A stretch of 64,000 nucleotides of DNA from Kitasatospora sp. NA04385 (GTDB taxonomy: Bacteria; Actinomycetota; Actinomycetes; Streptomycetales; Streptomycetaceae). The stretch spans positions 5,463,501-5,527,500 of the forward strand of contig NZ_CP054919.1 of assembly GCF_013364235.1 (NCBI RefSeq), written 5' to 3'. The translations under genes were made by a program, and so were the position numbers. The notes below the pieces were generated by a model that was given only the letters and a program-made list of their open reading frames with translations, was not told the origin of the DNA and did no database searches. This document shows, piece by piece, positions 30,196 to 39,367 of this stretch. The first letter of the stretch is position 1; each line of letters begins with the position of its first letter.

Positions 30196-31364
30196 CCGTG
30201 GCCGGGGAGCCGGCCGAGTCCGGTGCCGCGGGGGCGGTCTCCACCATCGGGGTGGAGACCGCCCTCGCGGTGCTTCCGGGCCCGCGCAGCGCCTCGCCGT
30301 CCGCCTCCGGGGCGGAGGCGGACGGCGGCAGCGGCGGCCCGGGCCGGTTCGAGGAGGAGTGGCGGCGCGCCCTCGAACTGATCGCGGACAGCGACGAGAT
30401 CGACCTGGTCTGCCACATCTGCCCGGACGGCGACGCGCTGGGCTCGGCGCTGGCCGCCGGGCTGGCGCTGCGCGGCCTGGGCAAGCGGGTGCGGGTGTCG
30501 TTCGGCGACGACCCGCAGGTCATCCCGGAGTCGCTGTCCTTCCTGCCCGGGCAGGAGCTGATCGTCCCCGCCGCCGCGGTGCCCGCCGCGCCCGCGCTGG
30601 TGCTGGCCTTCGACGCCGCCTCCGAGGAGCGGCTCGGCCTGCTGCGGGAGAAGGCGTTCGCGGCGGGCGCGCTGGTGGTCTTCGACCACCACGCCTCCAA
30701 CCCCGGCTTCGGCACCGTCCGGCTGATCGACCCGGCCGCGCCCGCCACCGCCGTCCTGGTGGACGAGCTGCTGCGGCGGCTGCGGGTGCCGCTCGACCAG
30801 TCCCTGGCGACCTGCCTGTACACCGGCATCGCCACCGACACCGGCTCGTTCAAGTACCGGGCCACCACGCCCGCCACCCACGAGATGGCCGGGCGGATGC
30901 TGGCCACCGGCATCCGGCAGGACCTGATCTCCCGCCAGCTGTGGGACACCACCTCCTTCGGGTACCTCAAGGTGCTCGCCGGGGCGCTGGAGCGGGCCGC
31001 CTTCGAGCCCGAGGAGGCCGGCGGGCACGGGCTGGTGTGGACCTGGGTGCCGTACCAGGACCTGGCGCTGTTCGGCGTCACCGTGGAGGAGATCGAGGGC
31101 CTGATCGACGTGCTGCGCAAGCCCGCCGAGGCGGACGTCGCGCTGGTGCTCAAGCAGGACCCGGACGGCACGCTGCGCGGCTCCTGCCGCTCGCGCGGCG
31201 CGGTGGACGTCGCGGCGGTGTGCGCCCGGCTGGGCGGCGGCGGGCACGTGTACGCGGCCGGGTTCAGCGCGCGGGAGGCCGTGGACGCCGTGGTGGAGCG
31301 GTTCCGGGCGGCGCTGGCCGAGGTCGCGGCGGCGGCGGACTCCGCGGGGCCGGGCGCGCGCTAG
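30192..31364 (+). CDS. DHH/DHHA1 phosphoesterase, bifunctional oligoribonuclease/pAp phosphatase
   Basis: 390 residues. The DHH domain has VCHICPDGDALGSALAAG (first metal motif), VLAFDAA, VVFDHHASNPGFG (the DHH motif) and TGIATDTGSFKY. The DHHA1 domain ends with RSRGAVDVAAVCARLGGGGHVYAAGF, the GGGH motif. This NrnA-like enzyme degrades short RNAs and pAp. The first ~50 residues are a low-complexity extension absent from most relatives, so initiation may be later. It overlaps rbfA by 4 bp. Confidence 0.94.
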   Translation: MTVAGEPAESGAAGAVSTIGVETALAVLPGPRSASPSASGAEADGGSGGPGRFEEEWRRALELIADSDEIDLVCHICPDGDALGSALAAGLALRGLGKRVRVSFGDDPQVIPESLSFLPGQELIVPAAAVPAAPALVLAFDAASEERLGLLREKAFAAGALVVFDHHASNPGFGTVRLIDPAAPATAVLVDELLRRLRVPLDQSLATCLYTGIATDTGSFKYRATTPATHEMAGRMLATGIRQDLISRQLWDTTSFGYLKVLAGALERAAFEPEEAGGHGLVWTWVPYQDLALFGVTVEEIEGLIDVLRKPAEADVALVLKQDPDGTLRGSCRSRGAVDVAAVCARLGGGGHVYAAGFSAREAVDAVVERFRAALAEVAAAADSAGPGAR

Positions 31365-31374
31365 GCTCGTGCGG

Positions 31375-31395
31375 TCCGGCGGTCGGGCCGCCGGA
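31375..31395 (+). terminator. Small hairpin between the DHH gene and truB
   Basis: TCCGGCGG (31375-31382) pairs with CCGCCGGA (31388-31395). No T-run. It may be a partial terminator or an operon processing site. Confidence 0.4.
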
Positions 31396-31412
31396 GCGGC
31401 CGCGCAGCGACG

Positions 31413-31459
31413 CGCGCGGGATCGCGAAACGATCGACGCGCGCAGGATCTCGAAATGAT
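31413..31459 (+). repeat. Imperfect 21-bp direct repeat in the truB leader
   Basis: Bases 31413-31433 and 31439-31459 agree at 17 of 21 positions and end 9 bp before the truB ATG. The first copy contains GATCG-cgaaa-CGATC, a small hairpin. The stretch is less GC-rich than its surroundings. There is no clear Shine-Dalgarno before truB, so the repeats occupy the ribosome-binding region. Confidence 0.45.
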
Positions 31460-31467
31460 GATGAGCG

Positions 31468-32373
31468 ATGAAGCGTAAAGGGACGGGCCCCGACGGGCTG
31501 GTCGTCGTCGACAAGCCGGAGGGCATCACCTCGCACGGCGTGGTCGCCAAGCTCCGCTGGCTGGCCGGGACGCGGAAGGTCGGGCACGCGGGCACCCTCG
31601 ACCCGATGGCCACCGGCGTGCTGGTGATCGGCGTCGAGCGGGCCACCCGGCTGCTCGGGCACCTGATGCTCACCGCCAAGACCTACGAGGCCACCATCCG
31701 GCTCGGGCAGACCACGGTCACCGACGACCGGGAGGGCGAGGTCACCGCCTCCGTCCCGGCCGACGGCGTGGCCCGCGAGGCCGTCGACGCCGGGATCGCC
31801 GCACTCACCGGCGAGATCATGCAGGTGCCGTCGAAGGTCAGCGCGATCAAGATCGACGGGAAGCGCTCGTACGCCCGGGTCCGCGAGGGCGAGGACTTCG
31901 AGCTGGCCGCCCGGCCCACCACGGTGCACGCGTTCACGGTGCACGAGGTGCGCCCGGCCGTCGCCGAGGACGGCACGCCGGTGCTCGACCTGGACGTCAC
32001 CGTGGAGTGCTCCTCCGGGACGTACATCCGGGCGCTGGCCCGGGACCTGGGCGCGGCGCTCGGCGTCGGCGGGCACCTGACCGCGCTGCGGCGCACCAGG
32101 GTCGGGCCGTACGCGGTGGAGTCCGCGCGCACCCTGGAGCAGCTGGAGGAGAAGCTGGAGGTGCTGCCGATCGCCGAGGCCGCGGCGGCCGCCTTCCCGC
32201 GCTGGGACGTGGACGCCGAACAGGCCCGGCTGCTCTCCAACGGCGTCCGGCTGGACGCGCCCGGGCTGGGCGCGGACGGGCCGGTCGCGGTCTTCGACCC
32301 GGACGGGCGGTTCCTGGCGCTGATCGAGGAGCGCGGCGGCAAGGCCAAGCCGGTGGCGGTGTTCGTCGGCTGA
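31468..32373 (+). CDS. truB: tRNA pseudouridine-55 synthase
   Basis: 301 residues. TruB converts U55 of tRNA T-arms to pseudouridine. Motif I is GLVVVDKPEGITSHGVV; motif II, with the catalytic Asp, is VGHAGTLDPMATGVLVIGV; then KTYEATIRLGQ, PSKVSAIKIDGKRSYARVREG, and CSSGTYIRALARDLG. The C-terminal PUA-like part ends with PVAVFVG. Length and motifs are standard. Last gene of the nusA-infB run. Confidence 0.97.
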   Translation: MKRKGTGPDGLVVVDKPEGITSHGVVAKLRWLAGTRKVGHAGTLDPMATGVLVIGVERATRLLGHLMLTAKTYEATIRLGQTTVTDDREGEVTASVPADGVAREAVDAGIAALTGEIMQVPSKVSAIKIDGKRSYARVREGEDFELAARPTTVHAFTVHEVRPAVAEDGTPVLDLDVTVECSSGTYIRALARDLGAALGVGGHLTALRRTRVGPYAVESARTLEQLEEKLEVLPIAEAAAAAFPRWDVDAEQARLLSNGVRLDAPGLGADGPVAVFDPDGRFLALIEERGGKAKPVAVFVG

Positions 32374-32421
32374 GGGCCCAGGGCCGGGGGTCAGGGGCCG
32401 AGGGCCGGGGCCGCCGGCGGC

Positions 32422-32931
32422 TCAGCGCAGCGCCAGGTGCCAGTCGGTGCTGCGCAGGAAGCGGCCCGAGCGCTGCGGGTACTCGAAGTCGCACGGGCCG
32501 CCGTCGGTGAAGCCCAGGCGCGCGCACAGCGCGTTGGAGGGGGCGTTGTCGACGGCGGGGAAGGCGTGCAGCGTGCCGGGGGCGGCGGGGTCGGCGGCCA
32601 CCAGGGCGCGCAGCTCGGCCAGCAGCGCCCGGCCGGCCGCCAGGGCGACGCCGCGGCCCTGGAACTCCGGCAGCACGTTCCAGCCGCTCTCGTGCACCTC
32701 GGCGCTCCGCCACTCGCGCCGGTGGCGGGCGATCGAGCCGGCCTCCGCGCCGTCGACCAGCACCGCGTGCACCACGCCGCCCAGGGCCGGGAGCGCGAGG
32801 TAGCGGCGGTGGCGCAGGAGCAGCTGCTCCTCGGTCTCCGGGCCGCCGACGTGCCGGCGCATCGCCGGGGTGTTGATCCGGCGCAGCAGGCCGAGGCGGG
32901 AGTCGGACCAGGGTTCCAGGCGGACGTCCAT
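32422..32931 (-). CDS. GNAT family N-acetyltransferase (RimJ-like)
   Basis: 169 residues. Recognisable: the ESGWNVLPEFQGRGVALAAGRALLAE segment with the Q-x-x-G acetyl-CoA loop, then FPAVDNAPSNALCARLGF, which is typical of RimJ/RimL-type acetyltransferases. The start ATG gives MDVRLEPWSDSRLGLL. It converges with truB, 48 bp apart. Substrate unknown. Confidence 0.86.
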   Translation of the reverse strand: MDVRLEPWSDSRLGLLRRINTPAMRRHVGGPETEEQLLLRHRRYLALPALGGVVHAVLVDGAEAGSIARHRREWRSAEVHESGWNVLPEFQGRGVALAAGRALLAELRALVAADPAAPGTLHAFPAVDNAPSNALCARLGFTDGGPCDFEYPQRSGRFLRSTDWHLALR

Positions 32932-32990
32932 GCCGGGCAGGGTGGCCCGGGGCGGCGGGGCGGCGCCAGCGGTTTTCCGGCGCGGGGCGC

Positions 32991-33647
32991 TCAGCGGGGG
33001 CCGGGCGGCTCCGGGCAGGCGGGCCGGGCCGGCGGGGCGAGCGGGGCGTCGCCGGGGGCGGGGGCGAGGCCGCGCAGCAGGTGGTCGAGGACGTCGTCGA
33101 GGACCTGGCCGAGGGCCGGGCCGGTGAGGACGCCGGCGGCGGCGCGGGCGGCGACGCCGTGGACGGCGGTGAAGAGCACCTCGAAGACGCGCTCCGGGCT
33201 GCCCGGGCGGACCAGCCCGGCGCGCTGGCCGCGGGCGATGACCTCGTACGCCTCGGACTCCAACGGCTGCCAGGCGGTGCGCAGTTCGTCGGTGACGCCG
33301 GGGGCGTGCTTGCGGATGAAGGTCAGTTCGAGCATGGCCGGGCGCTCGGCGGCGAAGTCCGTGTAGGCGCGGGCGAAGGCGCGGATCCGGGCGTCGAAGC
33401 CGGGGCCGGCCTCGGCCAGCCGGGCCCGGGCGGCGGCGGAGATCCGCTGGATGCCGGTCAGCGCGAGGGCGTCGAGCAGGGCCTGCTTGTCGCGGAAGTG
33501 GCGGCTGGGCGCGGCGTGGCTGACGTCCAGGGCGCGGGCGAGTTCGCGCAGCGAGAGGGCGTCCGGGCCGTGTTCCTGGAGGGCCTTCTCGGCCTGGGCC
33601 AGCAGTGCGGCGCGGAGGTCCCCGTGGTGGTAGCGGCCCGTTCGCAT
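32991..33647 (-). CDS. TetR/AcrR family transcriptional regulator
   Basis: About 218 residues. The HTH is YHHGDLRAALLAQAEKALQEHG, then LSLRELARALDVSHAAPSRHFRDKQALLDAL, the common TetR start. The ligand domain resembles the WHG/TetR_C_33 type (DFAAERPAMLELTFIRKH). ATG 33647 is preferred because it gives RTGRYHHGDLR; an earlier in-frame start (33674) would add nine residues. It is divergent from the SDR gene with a perfect palindrome between, the usual layout for a repressor of the neighbour. Confidence 0.92.
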   Translation of the reverse strand: MRTGRYHHGDLRAALLAQAEKALQEHGPDALSLRELARALDVSHAAPSRHFRDKQALLDALALTGIQRISAAARARLAEAGPGFDARIRAFARAYTDFAAERPAMLELTFIRKHAPGVTDELRTAWQPLESEAYEVIARGQRAGLVRPGSPERVFEVLFTAVHGVAARAAAGVLTGPALGQVLDDVLDHLLRGLAPAPGDAPLAPPARPACPEPPGPR

Positions 33648-33683
33648 GGGGTCATGATAGGCGGATGTAGCCATTGACCACTT

Positions 33684-33700
33684 TGTAGTCGGCGACTACA
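33684..33700. promoter_or_regulatory. Operator for the TetR regulator
   Basis: TGTAGTC-GGC-GACTACA is a perfect 7-3-7 inverted repeat, 37 bp from the TetR start and 52 bp from the SDR start. TGTAGTC-type palindromes are common targets of TetR proteins that control SDR or efflux genes. Confidence 0.75.
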
Positions 33701-33751
33701 TTCGGTCCCGTCGCCGCCGATCCCGGGCGGCCCGCCCGTCAGGAGCCAGTG

Positions 33752-34540
33752 ATGGACCACGCCCGCCGCACCGCCGTGATCACCGGCGCCTCCACCGGGA
33801 TAGGCGCCGCCTTCGCCCGCGAACTCGCCGCCCGCGGCGCGCACCCGGTCCTGGTCGCCCGCAGCGGGGACCGGCTGGCCGCGCTCGCCGCCGAACTCAC
33901 CGCCGCGCACGGCGTCCCGGCCCTCGCCCTGCCCCTGGACCTCACCGCGCCCGGCGCCGCCGCCCGGCTCGAACGCTCGCTCGCCGAACGGGGGCTGGAG
34001 ACCGACCTGCTGGTCAACAACGCGGGCTTCGGCACGCACGGCCCGCTCGGCGCCGCCGACCCCGAGCGGATCGCCGACCAGGTGCGGCTCAACTGCCTCG
34101 CCCTGACCGAACTGACCACCCGGCTGCTGCCCGGCATGCTCGCCCGCCGCCGCGGCGCCGTGGTCAACCTCGCCAGCACCGCCGCCTACCAGCCGCTGCC
34201 CGGCATGGCGGTCTACGGGGCCAGCAAGGCGTACGTGCTCTCCTTCACCGAGGCGCTCGCCCACGAACTGCGGGGCACCGGCGTGCGGGCGCTGGCGGTC
34301 TGCCCCGGCGCCACCGACACCCCGTTCTTCTCGGTGCTGGGCGGCGAGGTCACCGGCCCCGGCGGCAAGCGCACCCCCGAACAGGTGGTGGACACCGCGC
34401 TGCGCGCCCTCGCCCGCGGCCGGGCCAGCCGGGTCGACGGCCTGCTCAACCGGCTCACCGCGGCCTCCCCCCGGCTGCTGCCGCGCCGCGCGGTGCCCGC
34501 CGTCGCCGCCCGCTTCACCCAAGTGCGCGAAATGGGCTGA
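33752..34540 (+). CDS. Short-chain dehydrogenase/reductase
   Basis: 262 residues. Rossmann motif VITGASTGIGAAFARELA (TGxxxGxG), LLVNNAGFGTHGPL (NNAG), Ser in VNLASTAAYQPLPG, and the YGASK catalytic Tyr/Lys pair in MAVYGASKAYVL; PGATDTPFF follows. Cofactor is NAD(P)H; substrate unknown. ATG 33752 is chosen over GTG 33749 because AGGAG (33741-33745) is then 6 bp away. The TetR operator upstream indicates inducible expression. Confidence 0.93.
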   Translation: MDHARRTAVITGASTGIGAAFARELAARGAHPVLVARSGDRLAALAAELTAAHGVPALALPLDLTAPGAAARLERSLAERGLETDLLVNNAGFGTHGPLGAADPERIADQVRLNCLALTELTTRLLPGMLARRRGAVVNLASTAAYQPLPGMAVYGASKAYVLSFTEALAHELRGTGVRALAVCPGATDTPFFSVLGGEVTGPGGKRTPEQVVDTALRALARGRASRVDGLLNRLTAASPRLLPRRAVPAVAARFTQVREMG

Positions 34541-34773
34541 CAGTTGGGGCCGTACGCCCCGAGCGGTACCGGCGGACGGGGGCGGGCCGGGTGGTCCGGC
34601 CCGGGGTGCGCGCCGGACAGCCCGGCAGGGGGCGCGCGGAGTGAAACGGTGTGGTGAGAGGGGCGTACGGGGTGCCGTGTGACGGGTGGGGGGCAGGCTG
34701 ACCGCGGCGTGTACGGCGGCCGTACCCCGGTCCCGCGCGGGGCCGGACGCGGCCCGGCGGGAGGACTGGCGGG

Positions 34774-37700
34774 ATGGGCGAGGGTGCGGACGCCGGCTTC
34801 GCGGGGGATCCGGCACAGGCGCTGCTGCGGATCAGGGACCAGCAGGGCCGGCTGTGCGGCCTCGGCTTCGTCGCCGACCGCAGCGGCACGGTGGTCACCG
34901 CGCACGAGGCGGTGGCCGGACTGCCCCGGCTGGTGCTGCACACCCCCGGCGGGCAGAGCCGGGTGCTCGGCCCCGAGAGCGTCGACCTGCTGCCCGACCG
35001 CGGCCTGGCCCTGCTGCGCACCGCCGCCGTCGGCGGCGTGCCGGCCCCGCCCTGCCGATCGGGCGCGGCCCGGTCACCGGCCCCGTCGCCGTGCCGCACC
35101 AGCGCTGGGAGGACGGCGCGCCCGCCCTGGCCCGGGGCGGCCCGCTCGGCCGGGAGAGCGGCCGCTGCGGCGACGGCGCCCTGGTGCGCACCGTCCCCGG
35201 CGTCCTGCTGCTCGACCTGGCGGCGACCCCGCTCGCCGGGGCGCCCGTCCTCGACCCGGAGACCGGCGCGGTGCTCGCCGTGATCGCCCCCCGGGTGCGC
35301 GCCGTCCCCGGCCCCGGCACGGCCGCCGTCCCGCTCGCCGCCGACACCGCGCCCGACGCGGACACCCGCTCGGCCGGCTGCTGGCCCGCAACGCCGCCGA
35401 CGCCCCCGCGTACGGGCGGGCGCTCAACCTCGGCGGGGCGCTGCGGCTGGCCCGGGCCCAGTTGGAGGGCGCCGCCGCCGGACCCGGCCGGATCGCCGAC
35501 CTCGCCGCCGACCGGGTCGACCGCCCCGACGGCCTCAGCGGCGAGGAGCCGCAGGACGTGCTCACCGTGCTGCTCGGCGGCAGCGGCAGCGGCCGCACCA
35601 CCGAACTCGCCGCGCTCGCCGTCCGCCGCGCGGGCGCCGCCCGGCCGCTGCCCACCCTGTGGCTGCGCGGCGCCGACCTCGCCCCCGGCGACCGCACCCT
35701 GGGCGACCCGCTGCGCCGCCGACTCGCCGCCGCCGCCCGGGAGTCGGGCCTGCCCGAGGTCGAACCGGGCGAGCTCGCCGCCCTGTGCGCCGACGCCGGA
35801 CGGCCGCTGCTGGTGGTGCTCGACGGGCCCGAGGAGGCCCCGCTCGCGCTGTCCGCGCGCTGGCTGACCGCCGGGCTGGAATGGCTGCGCACCCACCGGG
35901 CCAGGGCCCTGGTCGCCTGCCGCCCCGACGGCTGGGACCAGCTCGGCCCCTGGCGCTCCGCCGCCCGCGCGCTGTGGCTCGGCCCGCTCACCGACGACGC
36001 CGCGGCCCGGGCCGGGCGGCGCTACGGGCTGCCAGGGCGTTCCTCGGCCCGGCCGAGCGCGGCCACCCGCTCGCCCTGCGGCTGGCCGGCGAACTGCGCG
36101 GCGCGGGCGTGCACGGCCCGGTCGGCAGCCGGGCCGAACTCTTCGACGGCTGGCTCGACCTGGCCTGCCTCACCGTCGCCCGCCGGGTCGCCCCACCCGG
36201 GCGGCCCGCGCCGGCACCGCCGCGGCGGGCCGGCCGCGCCCGGCGAGGACGCCCGGCAGGTGCGCCGGCTGGCCGCCGTCGCGGCCGGGCGGCTGCACGA
36301 GGCCGCGCGGCTGATGCTCGGCGCGGGGGACGGGGCGCTGCCCGCCGAGGAGTTCGCGCGGCTGTTCCCGGAGGCGGGCGGGTGGGCCCGGGCCGTCCGG
36401 GAGGAACGGCTGCTGGTGCCGGCGGGCGCGGGGTACCGGGCCGGGCACGAGGAGTGGGGGGAGTGGCTGCAGAGCCTGCACCTGGACCTGGACGCGGCGC
36501 TGCGGCTGGTGCTGGAGGAGGGGCGGAGCCGGACGCGGGGGAGGCCGGGCCCGGCGGAGCGCCGCGCACCCCGCGGACGGCGGCGGCCCCGGCCCGCTCC
36601 CGGGCCGCTGCCGCTGCCCGGCCTGCCACGGCCCTCGCCGAGACCCCCGTAGAGGCCCCCGCCGAGACCCCCGTCGAGGCCCTCGACGGGACCGGCGCCG
36701 GTGCCGGGGTCGGGCGGTGCCGGGTCGGGGTGGTGACGGGGGCGCTGCGGCGGGCCGGGGAGGCGCGCGGGGCGGCGGCGCTGGACGGGTGGCTGCGGCG
36801 GGCCCTGGCGGCGCTGGAGCGCTCCGAGCGCGGCGGGGAGGCCGACTGGTGGGCCGGCCGGCTGCTGGCGGCGGGCCTGGCGGGGAGCCCGGAGCCGTCC
36901 GCGCACCGGGAGTTGCTGGAGCGGCTGGCCGAACGGGCCGGGCGGGACGAGCGGTTCGGCGCGGCGTTCTGGGCCGGCCTGCCGCTGCCGGTGGCCGAAC
37001 GGGTCGCGCTGCTGGGCGGGTTGGCGCACGGCCCGGGCCGCCGGGAGGTGGTCCGGGCGGCGGCGGCCGAGCTGTTGGCCGCCGACCCGCACGGGGTGCT
37101 GCCGCTGCTGTGCGCCTGGTACGGCCGGACCGCCGGGGACGAGGGGGGCGCCGCCGAGCTGGCCGACGAACTGCTGTACGAGCACCGGACGCTGGCGCTG
37201 GACGAGCTGACGGAGGCCCTGGTCGCCGCCGCCCACCCGCGGGCGGACGCGCTGCTGGGCCGGCTGGCCGAGCGGGAGCCCTCCGCGCTGTGCCGGGCGG
37301 TCGACCGGTGGAGCCACGACCCGCGCCCCGAGCGGCACGTCGCGGCGGCCGTGCACGCGCTGCGCACCGCCCCGCACGCGGGCGGCTCCGGCGCCCGGCT
37401 GCTGCGGCTGGCGGCCCGGACGCTGCTGGCCCGGGAGGACGAACCGGCCCTGCACGGCGCGGCGCTGGCGCTGCTGGTGCGCGATCCGCAGGGCCGGGCC
37501 GAGCACCTGGCGGCCGCGCTGGCCGCGTACCGGGCGGGCGACCCGTTCCTGACCGCCGAGGTGCTGTCCGGGCTGCTGGCCGAGCACCCGGCCCAGGTGC
37601 TGGCGGCGGTGCGCGAGCGGCTGCGGGCGCCGGACGCCCGGCCGGAGGAGGAGCTGCGGGTGCTGGAGGCCGCCGCCGACCCGGCGACGGCCCGCTCCGG

Positions 37701-38289
37701 GCTGCTGCTCGCCGCCGAGCTGCTGCCCGGCGGCCCCGAGCGGGCCGGGGAGGTCGCCCGGCACCTGGACCGGCTGCTGGACGCCGGGCGGGACGGCCGG
37801 CCGCTGCTGGACGCGGTGCTGGCCGCCGGGCCGCCGGTGCGGGCCGTCTTCGTGCCGGTGCTGGCCGCGCCCGGCGGCGGCCGGGAGGAGCTGCTGGACG
37901 CCCTGCTGGCCGCCGAGCGGGACGCCGGGGTGCTGGCCGCGGTGGTGGAGGCGCTGGCCGCCCGGCACGCCGGGCACCCCGGGCGGCGGGTGCGCGGGCT
38001 GCTGTGCCTGGTCGCCGAGCGGTGGCCGGGCGCGGACGCCGCCCTGGTGCGCTGTGCGGGCCGCTGGGCGGGTTTCGCCCGGCTGCTGGCGTCCTGGCCC
38101 GAGGAGGGCCCGCCGCCGCCCCAGGGGCCCCGGCTGGCCCTGATGCGGGCCCTCGCCGCGTCCGGCCGGGACCCGCAGTACGCCGCGGCCGAGGCCGAGC
38201 GGCGGGTCGACCGTCCCGGCGGCCGTCTGACCGGTCACACCAAGGGCCTTCCGGTACCTGGGCAGGGCCGGTCGCATGGCACGCTATAG
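34774..38289 (+). CDS. Giant protein: protease-like domain, P-loop NTPase domain, helical repeats (five apparent frameshifts)
   Basis: About 1171 codons, ATG behind GGGAGG. Residues 1-200 look like a trypsin fold: VVTAHEAVAGL gives the His and LLPDRGLALLRT the Asp, but the Ser site reads TPLAGAPVLDPETGAVLAVI, with Ala for Ser, so it is probably inactive. An NTPase domain follows (LLGGSGSGRTTELAAL, Arg in place of the Walker Lys; LLVVLDGPEEAP as Walker B). From about residue 500 the protein is Leu/Ala-rich helical pairs, HEAT-like. The frame changes at about 35050, 35365, 36033, 36220 and 36535. The family is conserved before ribF in streptomycetes; STAND-like sensing is inference. Confidence 0.65.
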
Positions 38290-38352
38290 GGGTTCGGTTT
38301 CGGTCTTTCGAGTGCACGGGTTGTGCACACCGTAGGAACAAGGAGCGGTCAG

Positions 38353-39297
38353 GTGCAGCGCTGGCACGGCCTGGAGGAGATCCCCGGGGACTGGGGGCGC
38401 AGCGTCGTCACCATCGGATCGTTCGACGGGGTCCACCGCGGACACCAGTTGATCATCAACCGGGTGGTGGAACTGGCCGGCGAGCTGGGGGCGAAGTCGG
38501 TGGTGGTCACCTTCGACCCGCACCCCAGCGAGGTGGTCCGCCCCGGTACCCACCCGCCGCTGCTCGCCCCGCAGCCGCGCCGGGCCGAACTGGTCGAGCA
38601 GCTGGGCGTGGACGCCGTCCTGGTGCTGCCGTTCACCGCCGAGTTCTCGCAGGAGTCCCCGGAGTACTTCGTCCGCTCGGTGCTGGTCGACGCGCTGCAC
38701 GCCAAGGCGGTCGTCGAGGGCCCCAACTTCCGCTTCGGGCACCGCGCGGCGGGCAACGTCGAGCTGCTGGCCGAGCTCGGCCGGGCCGCCGACTTCACCG
38801 TCGAGGTGGTCGACCTCCAGGTGCGCGGCACCGCGGGCGACGGCGAGCCGTTCTCCTCCAGCCTGTGCCGCCGCCTGGTCGCGGCCGGCGACATGGCCGG
38901 CGTCGCCGAGATCCTCGGCCGCCCGCACCGGGTCGAGGGCGAGGTCGTCCGCGGCGCCCAGCGCGGCCGCGAACTCGGCTACCCCACCGCCAACGTGGAC
39001 ACCGTCGCGCACTCGGCGGTCCCCGCCGACGGCGTGTACGCGGGCTGGCTGACCGCCGACGGCGAGACCATGCCCGCCGCCATCTCGGTCGGCACCAACC
39101 CGACCTTCGACGGCACCGCCCGCACCGTCGAGGCGTACGCCATCGACCGGGTCGGCCTCGACCTGTACGGGCAGCACGTCGCCGTGGACTTCCTGGCCTG
39201 GCTGCGCGGCATGGAGAAGTTCGACTCCGTCGACGCCCTGCTGGAGCGGATGGCCGAGGACGTCAAGCGCGCCCGGGACCTCACCGAGCGCCCCTGA
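38353..39297 (+). CDS. ribF: Bifunctional riboflavin kinase / FAD synthetase
   Basis: 314 residues, GTG behind AGGAGCGG; a GTG at 38323 would add ten residues. The enzyme makes FMN and then FAD. The nucleotidyltransferase domain has SVVTIGSFDGVHRGHQ and VVEGPNFRFGHRAAGN; the kinase domain has GRELGYPTANV, DGVYAGWL and NPTFDG. All are intact. It directly precedes the secretion locus, which separates it from rpsO as in other streptomycetes. A 17-bp terminator follows. Confidence 0.97.
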   Translation: MQRWHGLEEIPGDWGRSVVTIGSFDGVHRGHQLIINRVVELAGELGAKSVVVTFDPHPSEVVRPGTHPPLLAPQPRRAELVEQLGVDAVLVLPFTAEFSQESPEYFVRSVLVDALHAKAVVEGPNFRFGHRAAGNVELLAELGRAADFTVEVVDLQVRGTAGDGEPFSSSLCRRLVAAGDMAGVAEILGRPHRVEGEVVRGAQRGRELGYPTANVDTVAHSAVPADGVYAGWLTADGETMPAAISVGTNPTFDGTARTVEAYAIDRVGLDLYGQHVAVDFLAWLRGMEKFDSVDALLERMAEDVKRARDLTERP

Positions 39298-39313
39298 CCC
39301 CGGGCGGGCGCGA

Positions 39314-39348
39314 GGAGCCCCCGCGGAGCACTGCTCCGCGGGGGCTCC
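39314..39348. terminator. Bidirectional terminator between ribF and the EspI-like gene
   Basis: GGAGCCCCCGCGGAGCA (39314-39330) and its exact complement (39332-39348) are separated by one base. The genes on both sides converge on it. Confidence 0.85.
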
Positions 39349-39367
39349 GGTCGTCCGCGCGCCCGGC

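Noticed and set aside
38290..38352. FMN riboswitch before ribF
   Set aside because: The gap is only 63 bp and lacks the conserved AGGAUAU/GGCAG core; ribF is not normally FMN-riboswitch controlled here.
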